DNA of 64,000 bases from Saposhnikovia divaricata (taxonomy: Eukaryota; Streptophyta; Magnoliopsida; Apiales; Apiaceae), in NCBI GenBank assembly GCA_036435485.1, contig CM071598.1:124312148-124376147 (forward strand). The letters run 5' to 3'. How positions within the stretch are numbered: the first letter of the stretch is position 1; every line of letters starts with the position of its first letter. The notes beneath the pieces were generated by a model that worked only from the letters and a program-made list of their open reading frames with translations, was not told the DNA's origin and ran no database searches. The position numbers and the translations under genes were made by a program. Shown here one piece after another: positions 10,201 to 22,200 of the stretch.

Positions 10201-12646
10201 ACTAATTTTGATCCAAGACCCCACGTATGGGCTACAGGACTCGTTTTATTTACCCCCGTGTGACATGTCAAAGTAATTCCTACATGTACTAGATTTTGAT
10301 TTTCCTACCTAAATAAATTATTCAAGTTTCATCTACCATTTTCAGTTAACTTTTTTTTTTCCTGAAGAATTGTTTAAAATAATATATTATAGTTATGATT
10401 AATGAAATTTAAGTTTCCTTTTTATTATAATAAATAAATATATATACGTTGATGATGATATGAAATTAATTTTATACAATGTATGTACATATATACCTTG
10501 GATTAGATTATAATATTATTAATACAATGTCCCAAGCTAATTATGTCAATAATTTTATAAAATGCATACCCATATATCTTCAGTTTTGAAAAATAAAATG
10601 AAAACATGGGAATATATGTCATATATACATTAGATTTTATTTAAAATTTGGATATAAAGAATTGAAAAATAATTTATTTAACAATGAAGTTTAAGCATTT
10701 TACATAATTTTTAAATAGATAAAATTTGCGTTTAAAAAAAAAGATAAAATTTGTAAATATTTTTTATGGAATCGAGTAACCTACTTGTAAGTTGTAATTA
10801 TGTTTAAGCAAATACTCCTATATCTCTCCAATAGTGCTTATCACGATTTTACTGGAAGATGATAGAATTTTAAAAGTGTAAGGTATCTTTTTTTATTTCT
10901 CGAAATTATTTACTTTCATTTCCATTTTTTATATTCACGTTTAATATAAGTCAATTCGTTTTTATAAAAAAATTATTAATTGTATTTTAATAATTTAATA
11001 TGTTTAAAACATCTCTTTCAAATTTATTGCATTATCATTTTTCACTCAAATATATCACTCAAAAAGCATATTTTATTAAATTATCTTGCAAATCAGGTTA
11101 CAAATGTTGCAACCGTATTTAAACAAAAACTTTGTAACTTAAATTTATGATGTAAATATTCATAAATTTTAAGTCTTCAATTTGCTTGATTTTAATATTT
11201 ATGCAAGAAACTGTATTTTACTAGTTTTTATCGATATAAAATAAGAAAACACTCATTTAATAATTTTAGAAATATCTATTAGTCCAATTAATTTAGTAAT
11301 TTAATTTATAAAAAAGTATTTGCAAAATTCAAAGTTGCCGGCTTTATTTTAAACACAAAATTGAAATATTCCGCTTCTTTTTCATTGTTAAAATACAGGC
11401 GGGTAAATTACCTTGGATAATGGGTTACATGTTAGTACTTTATTTACAGAAAGGAGTGATAACTGTCTCCCCCTAATCTTGCTCTGTCTCCATTCTTAAA
11501 GGACATAAACATTATCATTTTCAATTTTATATTCTCTCAATGATATACTACTATACTTCAAAAAATGAACTGCCACTTATATATACCTTATATAGTTGCA
11601 GTTGACCTTTATTAGGTTGAAGATGCTGTGGTCGGCCATTTCTTAGAAGTGTTGTTGTGTCTTATATTCAGTGATCTAGTTCTTATTCATTGTTAGAGGT
11701 ATTTTTCTTCCTTACTTTTCCTGATGTAGTTCTTTTATGTCATGCATATTTTTTTCCGAGCAATATGGCCTAGATGATTAGAGAATACCCAATATTGCGG
11801 TATGTATGTTTGTATTATGTTAAATTGGGTCTTCCATGAATGAGATTATGTATTTCATTGTTTGTATCAAGACTTATTTAAATTCTGGGTCAAATTATCA
11901 TGTTTTAAAAATTTTCCCATTGTCCCATTTCATATTGAATGTGCCGATTCAAAATGTGACATAAACTATATTAAAGCAATCTGGTTCATTTTTAAGCTAT
12001 TGTATAACTCAATGACGCCTAAGCAATTAGGCTATTATAAATTTAAATCTAAATTGATTGGTTCTAAATATTATAACTTTATAGTGGTAGTGAAACTCCT
12101 GGTACTTGTCTAGAATGATGCATAATGTGTATGGCCTTTAATTGATCTATATATTGTTAAATACATGTGTGATGTATTAGTCATATTATCAAAATATGTC
12201 TCACTCTGAACCTCGCATAACCCGATTTCCATTTTTTCTCTGCTTTGTACAGGTAGTTTGGTTTAAGTAGAAAGGAACAACTGAATTCAGTATTAGCTTC
12301 AACCAAGTTTGATGTGTACGGTGGAATGTTCTAGAATTATGTGCGGAGGAATGAAGCTGAAAATTACTCAAAAATGTAGTTAACAGATGAGGAGGAGACA
12401 TGTTGGAGAAGGAGATATTTTTTTAGTGATTTTTTTTTTTGACAAAATTAGCGTAGACTTTAGTTTTTACCTTCTTTTGTTTCATTTGCATAAATTGTAT
12501 CATGATCAGGTTATATAATAAAAATTATGAATTTTATATCAAATATATACTGTTATAGTTGTTTTATATTATTTTTGAGTTAATGTTACCAATTTTATAT
12601 GGCACCAGTATCATCAACAAGATCCACATGGAATGCTAGTAAAGTG

Positions 12647-12748
12647 CCACGTGGTACTTCTACCAAATGACACATGTAATGTTCTGTGATTGACACTTGG
12701 ACCACTAGTTGAATGCCACTTGGACCACACATAAGAGGTGCCACGTGG
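12647..12748. promoter_or_regulatory. Two palindromic G-box motifs in CACTA-1
   Basis: CCACGTGG occurs at 12647-12654 and 12741-12748, in a stretch (12600-12790) of degenerate short repeats around GCCA and GGACCAC. CACGTG is the known plant bZIP/bHLH binding core. Whether it acts here is unknown. Confidence 0.3.
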
Positions 12749-12990
12749 AAATTGCCATGTAAGCAGGTGCCAAGTCATTAGATGACTCATTATTAATTAT
12801 TTAATAAAGTGGGCTCCATATAATATTTGCCTACCATTGTAAAAATGTGTAGATAAAGTCTCTTTCTCCACCATCTATTACCTACAAATCGTTACAAATA
12901 TTATATTGGTAACTAAACATATTTGCCAACCAATATACGAGATTTACCTACTTTTACAATTAGTAGGTAAAAGACAAATTTCTTGTAGTG

Positions 12991-13395
12991 CCAGTTTCAA
13001 TGATGGACTGTCCCACAGCCTCTTACACATTACACAAATACTCCTAGTTCGAGTAAATCCATGACTCTGAAATGTAAAGTTCATCCCCCTTTCCCCAAGT
13101 ATAATACTTGTTGATAAGTCTCCACAAAGTAGTCGTATCTAGTTGGAAAGGAAAATTCACCAATATTTCCCAAGCTGTTGCTTGTTAATGGATATCGACT
13201 TGTTCCAACAATCTTACCCCTCGAATGATGGGGAAGTAATACAAAGACTCAATTTGATGAATAGCAACCAAGTTGCGAGTGAAAATAATAGTTTCAAAAG
13301 ATTTATGACCGGGCAGTCAAACAAAGTAAATAACAGCTCTCAAGTAAGGTTTCCTTATAATTTGGAAGATAGATTTAAATGAAAAATAGAGTTTT
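12991..13395 (-). repeat. B1 3' LTR, segment 2 (between the two CACTA elements)
   Basis: It starts with the second copy of the cca duplication and aligns with about 61048-61450 of B1's 5' LTR. The 79-codon frame at 13143-13382 recurs at 61199-61438 as LTR sequence and is not a gene. Confidence 0.88.
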
Positions 13396-13730
13396 CACTA
13401 GTACAAAATTGATCTATTACGTCACTTCTTTTACGTCGCACATAGAAATAGGCGACGTATATAATACTTTATATGTCGCATTTTCAAAAGTGCGACGTAT
13501 ATAACCATTTTGAGATGACTTTTTACGTCGGTTCAAGTAAAAGGCGTCGTATATTGTCAACATATACGTCGGTCCTCTTTTAACCGACATAAAAAAGAAC
13601 ATTTTATGTCGGTGTTTTTTACCCGGCATATAAAGTCTTAATATATTTACGTCGCCTTTCTCACTATCCGACATATAAAATATATATATATACGACGCCA
13701 TTAATATAGCCGACGTATATACTTATATAA
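13396..13730. repeat. Left subterminal repeat array of CACTA-2 (ACGTCG motif)
   Basis: The motif TACGTCG(C/G), its complement CGACGTA and variants such as TATGTCGC occur well over ten times in 335 bp, often as facing pairs. These are probably the transposase-accessory binding sites. Each motif carries CpG sites, so methylation could affect binding; that is inference from known CACTA biology. Confidence 0.8.
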
Positions 13731-14043
13731 AAACTTATGAAAAATAACAAACTCAGTTTCTCTCTCAGTTTTCTATTTCTCTCGCCTGAGTTTTCTATCT
13801 CGCCTCTTTTCTCTCTCGCTAATCCTAACCGACAATTTTGATTTTCCAGTCACACACTTTATCGTTCACAAAAATGGATGCCATTTTCGTGTTTTTCTCA
13901 TCAAAATACGTCGAATTCATCCCTCAGATTTCGATTTCTTGTCCCAAATTTTTCAAACTCAAAACCCTAGAAATCGCCTCTGTGAGAACTTCATCAATTC
14001 AACATTTTTCAACTCAATTCCTGTTCGATTTGTTCTCGTAGTG

Positions 14044-14297
14044 ATGTTTTATACATCATATATGAAAAGCCCCTTGCTTGAACCAACTGATTTTGAGGAG
14101 TCTGTTGCCCAGGTAATGTGTTTATAGCACTGTACGATGTTTTTGTTGTGTTTTTTCCACAGATTGTGAATTATTTTGTCAACGCGGTTATTCATTGTTA
14201 CATATATTTCAAATGTGTTCTCAGGCATTGTTCGACCTGGAAAACACAAAGCAGGATCTCAAAAGTGACCTGAAGGATCTCTACATTAACTCTGCTG
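14044..14297 (+). pseudogene. RPS7: Captured fragment of 40S ribosomal protein eS7 (RPS7) gene
   Basis: Exon 1 (14044-14112) starts at an ATG and reads EPTDFEESVAQ before a GT splice donor. After an intron ending in CAG, exon 2 (14225-14297) reads ALFDLENTKQDLKSDLKDLY, followed by INSA. Both match the N-terminus of plant eS7 with the intron in phase. The homology then stops and a TAA follows. The residues after the ATG are diverged. The upstream C/T-rich stretch (13755-13850) resembles a ribosomal-protein 5' leader and may have come with it. At roughly 47 codons it cannot make a functional ribosomal protein. Confidence 0.85.
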
Positions 14298-14461
14298 CGT
14301 AATCTATTAAGCATTATGGACTTATGTATTGTTTAGTTTACTCCTGTAAAAGGATATCCTCAAGTAAGATGTAATTATGTTTCCATCTTATTCAGTTATA
14401 CAGATCCATGTACTTCTGTGGTTGTAGGTTCTCCTTAATGGATGGCTTCGTATTTACAGGC

Positions 14462-14640
14462 GCCAGCGTAAAGAACAGGTGCTGGTAATTCTGTCTAGGT
14501 TTTCTGAAAGGTTTCAATTTAGTCATATTATTTGTTAGTCTTATATTTATCTATATCTATTTTTCTGAATACTGTTAGATGCAATCTGAAGTAGTCGAAG
14601 AGATTATCTACCGCTTGGAATCTGGCATTTTGTTTGGGTA
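14462..14640 (+). pseudogene. Two exon-like segments of an unidentified gene in CACTA-2
   Basis: After an ACAG acceptor, a segment near 14462-14502 reads RQRKEQVLVILSR. A second, near 14580-14637, after TTAG, reads MQSEVVEEIIYRLESGILF before a GT. Splice-like borders and high-complexity peptides suggest captured exons. I cannot name the source gene. Confidence 0.4.
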
Positions 14641-15221
14641 TGTTTCGACTTGAGATTACAATTTTTTATTTCTTTTTCTTGTCTAATTTTAACTTCGTCA
14701 TGTCTTATATTGATTGAGCTTACCTTGTGAAATAGCATAATAAAATGATAGTGGTTCTTCAAAACATCACTTTCTCATTTGAAAATTGATAACATCTGTT
14801 TAAACTATTTGTAAAGACAAAGGGTCATTTGAGTTGGAGTGGAGTGTTTTAAAATTACATGGTGCAATATACCAGTGTTTAAGATTTTATAGTTGTATTA
14901 GCTCCCTTAGGTCATTAATTTGGTCAGGATAGAATAGGCAATATAATCTCCATAACTTCAAATGAAGAATGAAAAGCAACCTTAAATGAAGAATGAGGCA
15001 AAACTTTTATATGGCTCACTCCCAAGAATGACGCTGTTGCAAATATGAAATATGAAACTGAAGCATGGACATTAAGAGACCTTAACTTTTAGTCATCGTT
15101 TCACTTTTATGTTCTTTTACATCCAACTTTTAAACTGAACACCAGGCAGAACTTTTATATACACCAGTCTTTAAAGTCTAAAACACATGCAAACAAATAT
15201 CGAGTGAAATTAATTAAGAGA

Positions 15222-15463
15222 ACCACGACAAACAATAAGGTAAACTACCTTCAGGATAGTGTTGCCCAGAAACCACAGGTTTAGGTGCTCTTTCTGCGAT
15301 TTCAGCTATGACCAGACGAGATAAGAGGAGACCAGCAATAAGAGCACCCAGACTTAACATCCCAAAAACAAAATTCCACCCTTTTGTTGACAAAAACCCT
15401 GTCAGAAGTGGACCCAAAGCAACACCAAGTGATCCAGTACCATCGATGATTGCTGTGACTGTT
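15222..15463 (-). pseudogene. Captured C-terminal exon fragment of a glycerol-3-phosphate permease-like transporter (downstream part)
   Basis: The minus-strand frame reads VTAIIDGTGSLGVALGPLL and continues through hydrophobic membrane segments to a Lys/Pro-containing tail. This matches the last two transmembrane helices of plant glycerol-3-phosphate permeases (OPA branch of the major facilitator superfamily). Element A2 splits the exon at 15463; the upstream part resumes at 28132 after the 5-bp duplication ctgtt. The frame ends in a stop near 15214. It is a fragment of a captured gene, not a working transporter. Confidence 0.85.
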
Positions 15464-18400
15464 TGTAACGCCCCGACTTCCCAATACTAAAAATATACTT
15501 TTATAATAAATTATTGGATTTAATTAAATAAAATAGAATTTGATACAGGGGAATTTTAAAAATTTCGGCATGAAGTATTCGTAATATGGACTATCCACCT
15601 GTATTTTGAACCAACCAAATTCATAAAAAGAAAATAACTGCAGTTCCAACTAATTAAGAAAACATAACATCTGTTCAACCTGTCCTAACCGATCAGGTGA
15701 ACCACACTACTATGCCCTCCCGATCATAAAACAAGATCGGGCACCACAACCAAAATTAAATACATACAAGCTGATAACCAGACAATTAAGTCATAATACA
15801 CGCCCCACTACTAACCCGGATCTCTAACAGGTAGTGGTATGAAACAAGCAGCTACTAACTAACTATTACAACATATCACTAAAATCTTAATTTAAAAGCT
15901 ACATACACACTACAAATATAAATACAACCAACTATAACTGTTACACAATTTTCTACTGATACCCAAAAGTCCAACCTTGTACTAGAGCCAAACTAGTCTG
16001 TCTACAGTCCACCACAAGCTCTTCTCCTGATATAGCTCCTACGACGTATCCTTTTCTTCCCTAACTGAAAAAGGGTTATAAACAACAATAAGTGAGCCAA
16101 ATGCTCAGCAAGTAACAATATAGATGCCAAAAGTAAAATCAACAACAGGAGTACGGATACAACGATATAAGAATCATTCTTTGAGCTTTTCCAAATTTTG
16201 ACAATTTGTAATTCATTCCAAAAAAATAGGGAGAGAGAGAGAAGTCAATTTCTCTTTTTATATCAAATTTCCCACCTTTAAAACATTTTAATTAAGTTAA
16301 GCTTTTTATTAAAATCGGACAATACGGGTGATCAGCCACGTAATGTCCCCATACCGGACACTAGGTCCCTCTGGACTTTGAAAATTGGGTTCCCAATTAG
16401 GCAACACATTGGCCTCTATTGCTGGACTAGGACCACCCTAGCCTCTTACGCCAAATTAAAGTGCTGGACTAGGACCACCCTAGCCTCTTACGCTAGTTTA
16501 AAAATGATTAATTACATATCCTTAAAATAAAGAAATTTTTTTTTTCTGATGAATAGAATTCTTATGCAATAATTCAGAGCAGGGGATTATTCTGTTTAAT
16601 TTCAAGAATAAGTGACTGAAAGTCAAGTAAGCAATCCAATTTAATGGTATAAGGTTCGCAAGGTAGGGTTCAAGTGTGATTCACAAGTATTTAAAAAAAA
16701 AAAATAATAAAGGTTTATCAAGCTCTTGTCATTTTAGTGGCATAATACAAGGTGATATCGAATATGGTATGGCTAAGGGGAAAATAAGAGTATAAGCAAT
16801 AAAGGTCATTGATTAATTAAGAACATAACAAAGGATAGGGATTTAGAGTTTAATTCAAGGGTTGCAAGGTATAGTTAGGCTAGTGTGAATTAAGGAAATA
16901 GATATGAAATAGGGTTCAAGCTAGTACAGAAGGTATGTCATAAAATAAGGTTTACAGTTCAACGAGAATTAAAATAAGCAAGGAAGTACAATAGTTTAAA
17001 CAGCAGTCTATAAGGGTAAACAAGAAGGTATTAAGGATTAAGCAATAGCTAATATGGTTTAACAGTATAGTACAAGAGGTTCGACAATTAACTTGAAAGA
17101 AGCAACAATAAGTTATAACAATTTAAACAACAATTCAGGGATAATTGAAAGAATATGAACTTTGATACAAGGTTCGAGTTACTTGCCTTAACCAAATATT
17201 TCCACGCTAGTCACTTGGCTCAAAAACTCTCAGCCTTTGCCTTTCCTTTATCCCTTAAGTCTACGCTCTTCGAATCTACACATACAAAAACACTACTTCA
17301 GAATTCTATAAAATACTCGACGTTCGTCTTTGAACATTTACCCTTAATCTACCCTTGCGTTAACCCATGACCACTAACATAAATAACTAAATATATAAAT
17401 ATATATATAACTTACATCATAAATACTTACCAAACAACTTACCATTATTAGATAAGCAACTAAACACATAGCATCTATGACATGAAATCATATAAGCCAC
17501 TTAAGAATTTAATACATAATACCAGCTTAACTTTAAAACAACTTAAAATCTTATACTATAAATTTTATGACCTATAATTCTAACAAAAATCGGGCAGAGT
17601 TTCCTTTATAATTTGGACTATCCCGTCGGAGTTCAACCGACTCAAATCATAATCAAAAACATCCGATGGATTACAAATCCACCTACAAGCCCAAAGGATT
17701 TCTAATTATAATCTCTATGTACCAATAACCCTTTCACTTCATACGAATAAATTATACCTATCGACAAATAACAATTTAATTCATTTTCGAATAAAATTAC
17801 CAAATCATACTTAAACAATTTCTAACTGAAATTTACAACCAAGTCAAGTACTAAATAATTAGAATTAAAATTATTTCAATCCGAGTAATCCATAATATTT
17901 TTAATAAATCATAACAATCGAATACACAATTCGGTACTTACAATTCTGAAATAAATAATACGAGACTCTACACAATTTATTATACAATTAATTAACAATT
18001 TCTGTAATTAATTCAACAAGATTTCTACTAAAATCAACTCAGACCCATAAAAGACAGCAACTATATTACTGTAACATTAATAAACAAGAACCCCGCTTGA
18101 AGGTTAAACTAGTAAGCATAGACATAGAATTTACACACACCAAAACTTGCCGCTTGACATAAACACTCGGTACTACCACTGCTGTAAAACACACACACAC
18201 ACACTTCACATAACCCACACACGCACACGCAGCCACGCCCACCTCATAAACACACACCCACGCTATATACACACAACACAGCACTGGGCAAGAGGAATGG
18301 GTTCGATTCTTTCAAGGAATAATTGCCAAGACAACAACCAAACTTCACACACACAACTCGGTGGACATACACACACACAATCGCATAACATACAGACACA

Positions 18401-19225
18401 GTCACGCTTCTTTGCAGGGGAACGGAGTAGAGAAAAAGAAAATTCAAGTAGTGGTAATCATCAAATAAACCGATAGAGATAGAGGCTTACAGGGGAGGGA
18501 GCCGTGCGAGAGAATTCAAGAGAGAGGGAGGAAAAAGAAAGAGGGAGAGATATGAGAAAAGAGGATTAGAGAGATATGTAGAGAGAGTAGTCGAGAAGAA
18601 CCCAGCAGAAGAATCTGGAATGCTCAATTTAGGGATTTAGAAAAATTAAAGAGGAAATAAAAGAAATGTTTTAAGGATTTGCAAAAATTTCCTAATTAAA
18701 CCAAAAGAAAATCTATATCGTAGTAAATAAACAAGTAATAATGACTAAAAATCAAAGTTTCATTTTTAAAACATAGAGAATGAAATTATCTATCTCCCCA
18801 TATTTTTAAAATATTTTTAGGATCAAAAATGGATTATATATGAATTTTACAAAAATTAAATCAATAAAACACAAATCAATTCATAAAATCATTTTAAAAT
18901 CCTTAAAAATCAAAATAAATCCATCTAATACTTTTAAAACTCAAATAAACTAATAAAGTTAATAATGCAAAAGATTTCGTAATTTTTACTAATCCCGGTG
19001 ATTTTATAAAATTCTCAAAAGATAAATAAAACATGATTTAAATACAATTTAATCCACAAATTAAAAATAAAAATACGTAAACTTATCCAACACATATAAA
19101 TCATCAGATAAACCCGTAAACATGATATCACACATATTTTACCTCCTCATAATATTCACGTCACATAATTCACCTTTAACATTAAATAAATAATTACAAA
19201 TACCAAAAATTTCTAAGGCGTTATA
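15464..19225 (-). repeat. A2 3' LTR (3762 bp)
   Basis: In element direction it begins TATAACGCC, directly after the polypurine tract, and ends GGGGCGTTACA. The usual TG start is TA here and in the 5' LTR. It contains a CA-rich stretch (18187-18400), a purine-rich stretch (18480-18600) that is C/T-rich in the element's sense strand, and a 31-bp tandem repeat. Confidence 0.95.
16421..16493 (-). repeat. 31-bp tandem repeat with internal palindrome in the A2 LTR
   Basis: Two identical 31-bp units lie at 16421-16451 and 16463-16493. Each contains CTAGGACCACCCTAG, an interrupted palindrome. The same pair is at 25324-25396 in the 5' LTR and at 57756-57828 in the older solo LTR with only one base changed. 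Retention in a diverged copy suggests a functional LTR signal. Confidence 0.75.
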
Positions 19226-19238
19226 TCCTTCCCCCCTT
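19226..19238 (-). other. Polypurine tract of A2
   Basis: In element sense it reads AAGGGGGGAAGGA, identical to that of element A, and abuts the 3' LTR. Confidence 0.9.
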
Positions 19239-19265
19239 CAAAGGATTCTGTCCCCAGAATCTCAC

Positions 19266-22200
19266 CTAAGTAAATAGATGAGGATAATTCTCTAGCATCT
19301 CGCTCTCAAGTTCCCAAGTTGATTCTTCAACTCTTGGGTTCCTCCACAAAACCTTTACCAACTTAACTGTCTTATTCCTTAGCTTCCTATCCATTCTGTC
19401 CTGAATTGCTACAGGCTGTTCTATATAAGACAAGTCTGGCTGTAACTCAATAGGCTCGTACTCGATCACATGACTCAAATCTGGATGATATTTCTTGAGC
19501 ATTGACACATGGAAGACATTGTGGATATGACTCATATGTGGCGGTAGGGCTAACTCATACGCGACTTTTCCAACCCGTCTTAAGATCTCAAAAGGTCCTA
19601 CGTATCTCGTACTGAGCTTTCCTTTCTTGCCAAACCTCGTAACTCCTTTCCAAGGTGACACTTTCAACAACACTTTCTCTCCTTCTTCAAAATTCATATC
19701 TTTCCTGGCTTGATCAGCATACTTCCTTTGTCTGTTCTGGGCAGCAATTAACCTTTTCTGAATGATTTCGATCTTTTCCTTCGTTTGTTGTACTAGTTCT
19801 GATCCTAACACCTTACGCTCACCAACCTCATCCCAATATACAGGAGATCTACATTTTCTTCCATATAAAGCTTCGTATGGCGGCATCCCAATACTAGCAT
19901 GATAGCTGTTGTTATAAGAGAATTCCACCAAAGGTAGGTGCTCGTCCCAACTTCCTTTAAAATCCAATGCACACGTTCGTAGCATATCTTCAATAGTTTG
20001 AATGGTTCGTTCACTCTGTCCGTCCGTCTGCGGATGATAGGCTGTACTCATCTTAAGCTCAGTTCCCAAGCATTCTTGAAATTGTTTCCAAAATCTGGAG
20101 TTGAAACGTGGATCTCGATCAGATACAATAGTTACTGGCACACCGTGACGCATAACCACTTCCTTCAAATACAGCTGTACCAACTTATCTAGTGAGAATC
20201 TTTCGTTGATTGGAAGAAAATGGGCAGATTTAGTCAAACGGTCTATGATTACCCAAATCGCATCATGATTGGCTTTCGTTCTTGGTAATCCAACCACGAA
20301 ATCCATAGCCAGATGCTCCCATTTCCACTCAGGAATATCTAACGGCTGTAATAGTCCACTGGGCCTTTGATGTTCGGCTTTGACTCTTTGACATGTGTAA
20401 CACTTACTAACCCACTCTGCAATCTCTCTTTTCATATCAGGCCACCAGAAATGTTCCTTCAGGTCTTGGTACATCTTCGTACTCCCCGGATGAATTGAAT
20501 ATCTTGAACTGTGAGCATCCCGCAAAATCTCATTCTTTAATTCTGGCACGTTGGGAATCCAAATCCTCGAAGAAAATCTTAAGATACCCTTATCATCCTT
20601 CTGAGTGCAAATCTCTTCACCTGTCAATGTGTTCATATCTTGATTCATGATTTCCTCCTGACATCTTCGTATCTTTTCAAGTAACTCGGGTTGAAAGGTC
20701 ATGGTATAACACTTACCACTGATAGGCTCCGAGGTCTGGACTTCTAATCTCAACTTTTCAAACTCCTTGAACAATTCCTTTGAGATGGTAAACATGTTCA
20801 ATCTCTCCTTTCTACTTAATGCGTCAGCCACTACATTCGCTCTCCCTGGGTGATAATTAATTGTGCAGTCATAATCCTTAATCAACTCTAACCATCGCCT
20901 TTGTCTCATGTTAAGCTCTCGTTGAGTGAAGATATACTTCAAACTTTTGTGGTCCGTGTAAATCTCACATTTTTCACCATATAGATAGTGTCTCCAAATC
21001 TTTAGTGCGAATACAATTGCTGCTAACTCCAAATCGTGAGTCGGGTACTTCTGCTCATGAGGCTTTAATTGTCGAGAAGCATACGCAATCACCTTTCCAT
21101 GTTGCATTAATACACACCCTAATCCCTTGTATGAAGCATCACTGTAGATCACAAAGTTTCCTTGACTGTCTGGTAAGACTAACACTGGTGCTGTTACTAA
21201 TCTTTTCTTTAATTCTTGGAAACTGTCTTCACACTTCTCATTCCATATGAACTTCTCATTTTTCCTAGTCAACCTGGTCAATGGTGAGGCGATCTTAGAA
21301 AAATCTTGAACAAACCTCCTATAATAACCAGCCAATCCCAAGAAACTTCTCACTTCGGTGGGCGTTCTCGGTCTGCTCCAATTCACCACAGCTTCTATCT
21401 TTGCGGGGTCAACTCTAATTCCTTCACTACTGATTATATGACCTAGAAACTGCACCTCTTCCAACCAAAACTCACATTTTGAAAACTTGGCATACAACTT
21501 CTCTGCTCTCAATATTTCTAATGCAATCCTTAAATGTTCTGCATGCTCTTCCCGGGTCTTGGAATATATCAAGATATCATCAATAAAAACTATCACAAAT
21601 TTATCCAGATGCTTCCTAAAGACTCTATTCATAAGATCCATAAATGCTGCTGGGGCATTGGTTAATCCAAATGGCATCACTAAGAATTCGTAATGTCCAT
21701 ACCTTGTGCGAAATGCCGTCTTTGGGATGTCTTCAGGTTTGATCTTTAATTGATGATAGCCCGATCTTAAATCAATCTTCGAGAAATAAGCTGCTCCCTT
21801 AAGTTGATCAAACAAATCATCGATTCTAGGTAAGGGATATCTATTCTTGATGGTCAGCTTGTTGAGTTCTCGATAATCGATACATAATTTCATACTACCA
21901 TCCTTTTTCTTGACAAACAGCACAGGAGCTCCCCACGGTGATACACTTGGTCTTATGACTCCCTTATCTAAAAGTTCTTGTAATTGTGTTGCTAACTCTT
22001 TCATCTCCACCGGTGCCATCCTATATGGTGCTTTGGACATGGGTTCCGCTCCAGGTACTAGGTCTATAGCAAACTCCACTTCTCGATCTGGAGGTAAACC
22101 GGGTAATTCTTCTGGAAAAACGTCGGGGAACTCGTTAACAATTGGTATATCTTCTATCTTCGGTGCATGCTTCTCTACATCCGTCACGTGTGCTAAATAC

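Larger units (their letters stand above)
10066..12990. mobile_element. CACTA-1: non-autonomous CACTA (En/Spm-type) DNA transposon
   Basis: It starts CACTACAAGAAATT and ends with the inverted AATTTCTTGTAGTG. It is flanked by the 3-bp duplication cca (10063-10065 and 12991-12993). The uninterrupted site is seen at about 61047 in B1's 5' LTR (TTATACCAGTTTCAATG), so the boundaries are firm. I see no transposase frame in the 2925 bp. The interior is very AT-rich, and the short frames at 11862-12113 and 12201-12401 resemble nothing known. It would depend on a transposase made elsewhere. Confidence 0.93.

Noticed and set aside
13838..14041. 67-codon frame upstream of the eS7 fragment as a separate gene
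   Set aside because: It overlaps a leader-like C/T-rich region, lacks any recognised domain and ends just before the eS7 ATG; more likely captured 5' UTR.
17155..17370. 71-codon frame, repeated at 26059-26274
   Set aside because: LTR sequence of A2; identical because the LTRs are nearly identical, not because of coding constraint.
18147..18476. 109-codon His/Thr-rich frame
   Set aside because: Translation of a CA-repeat stretch in the A2 LTR. The matching region of the other LTR lacks the frame.
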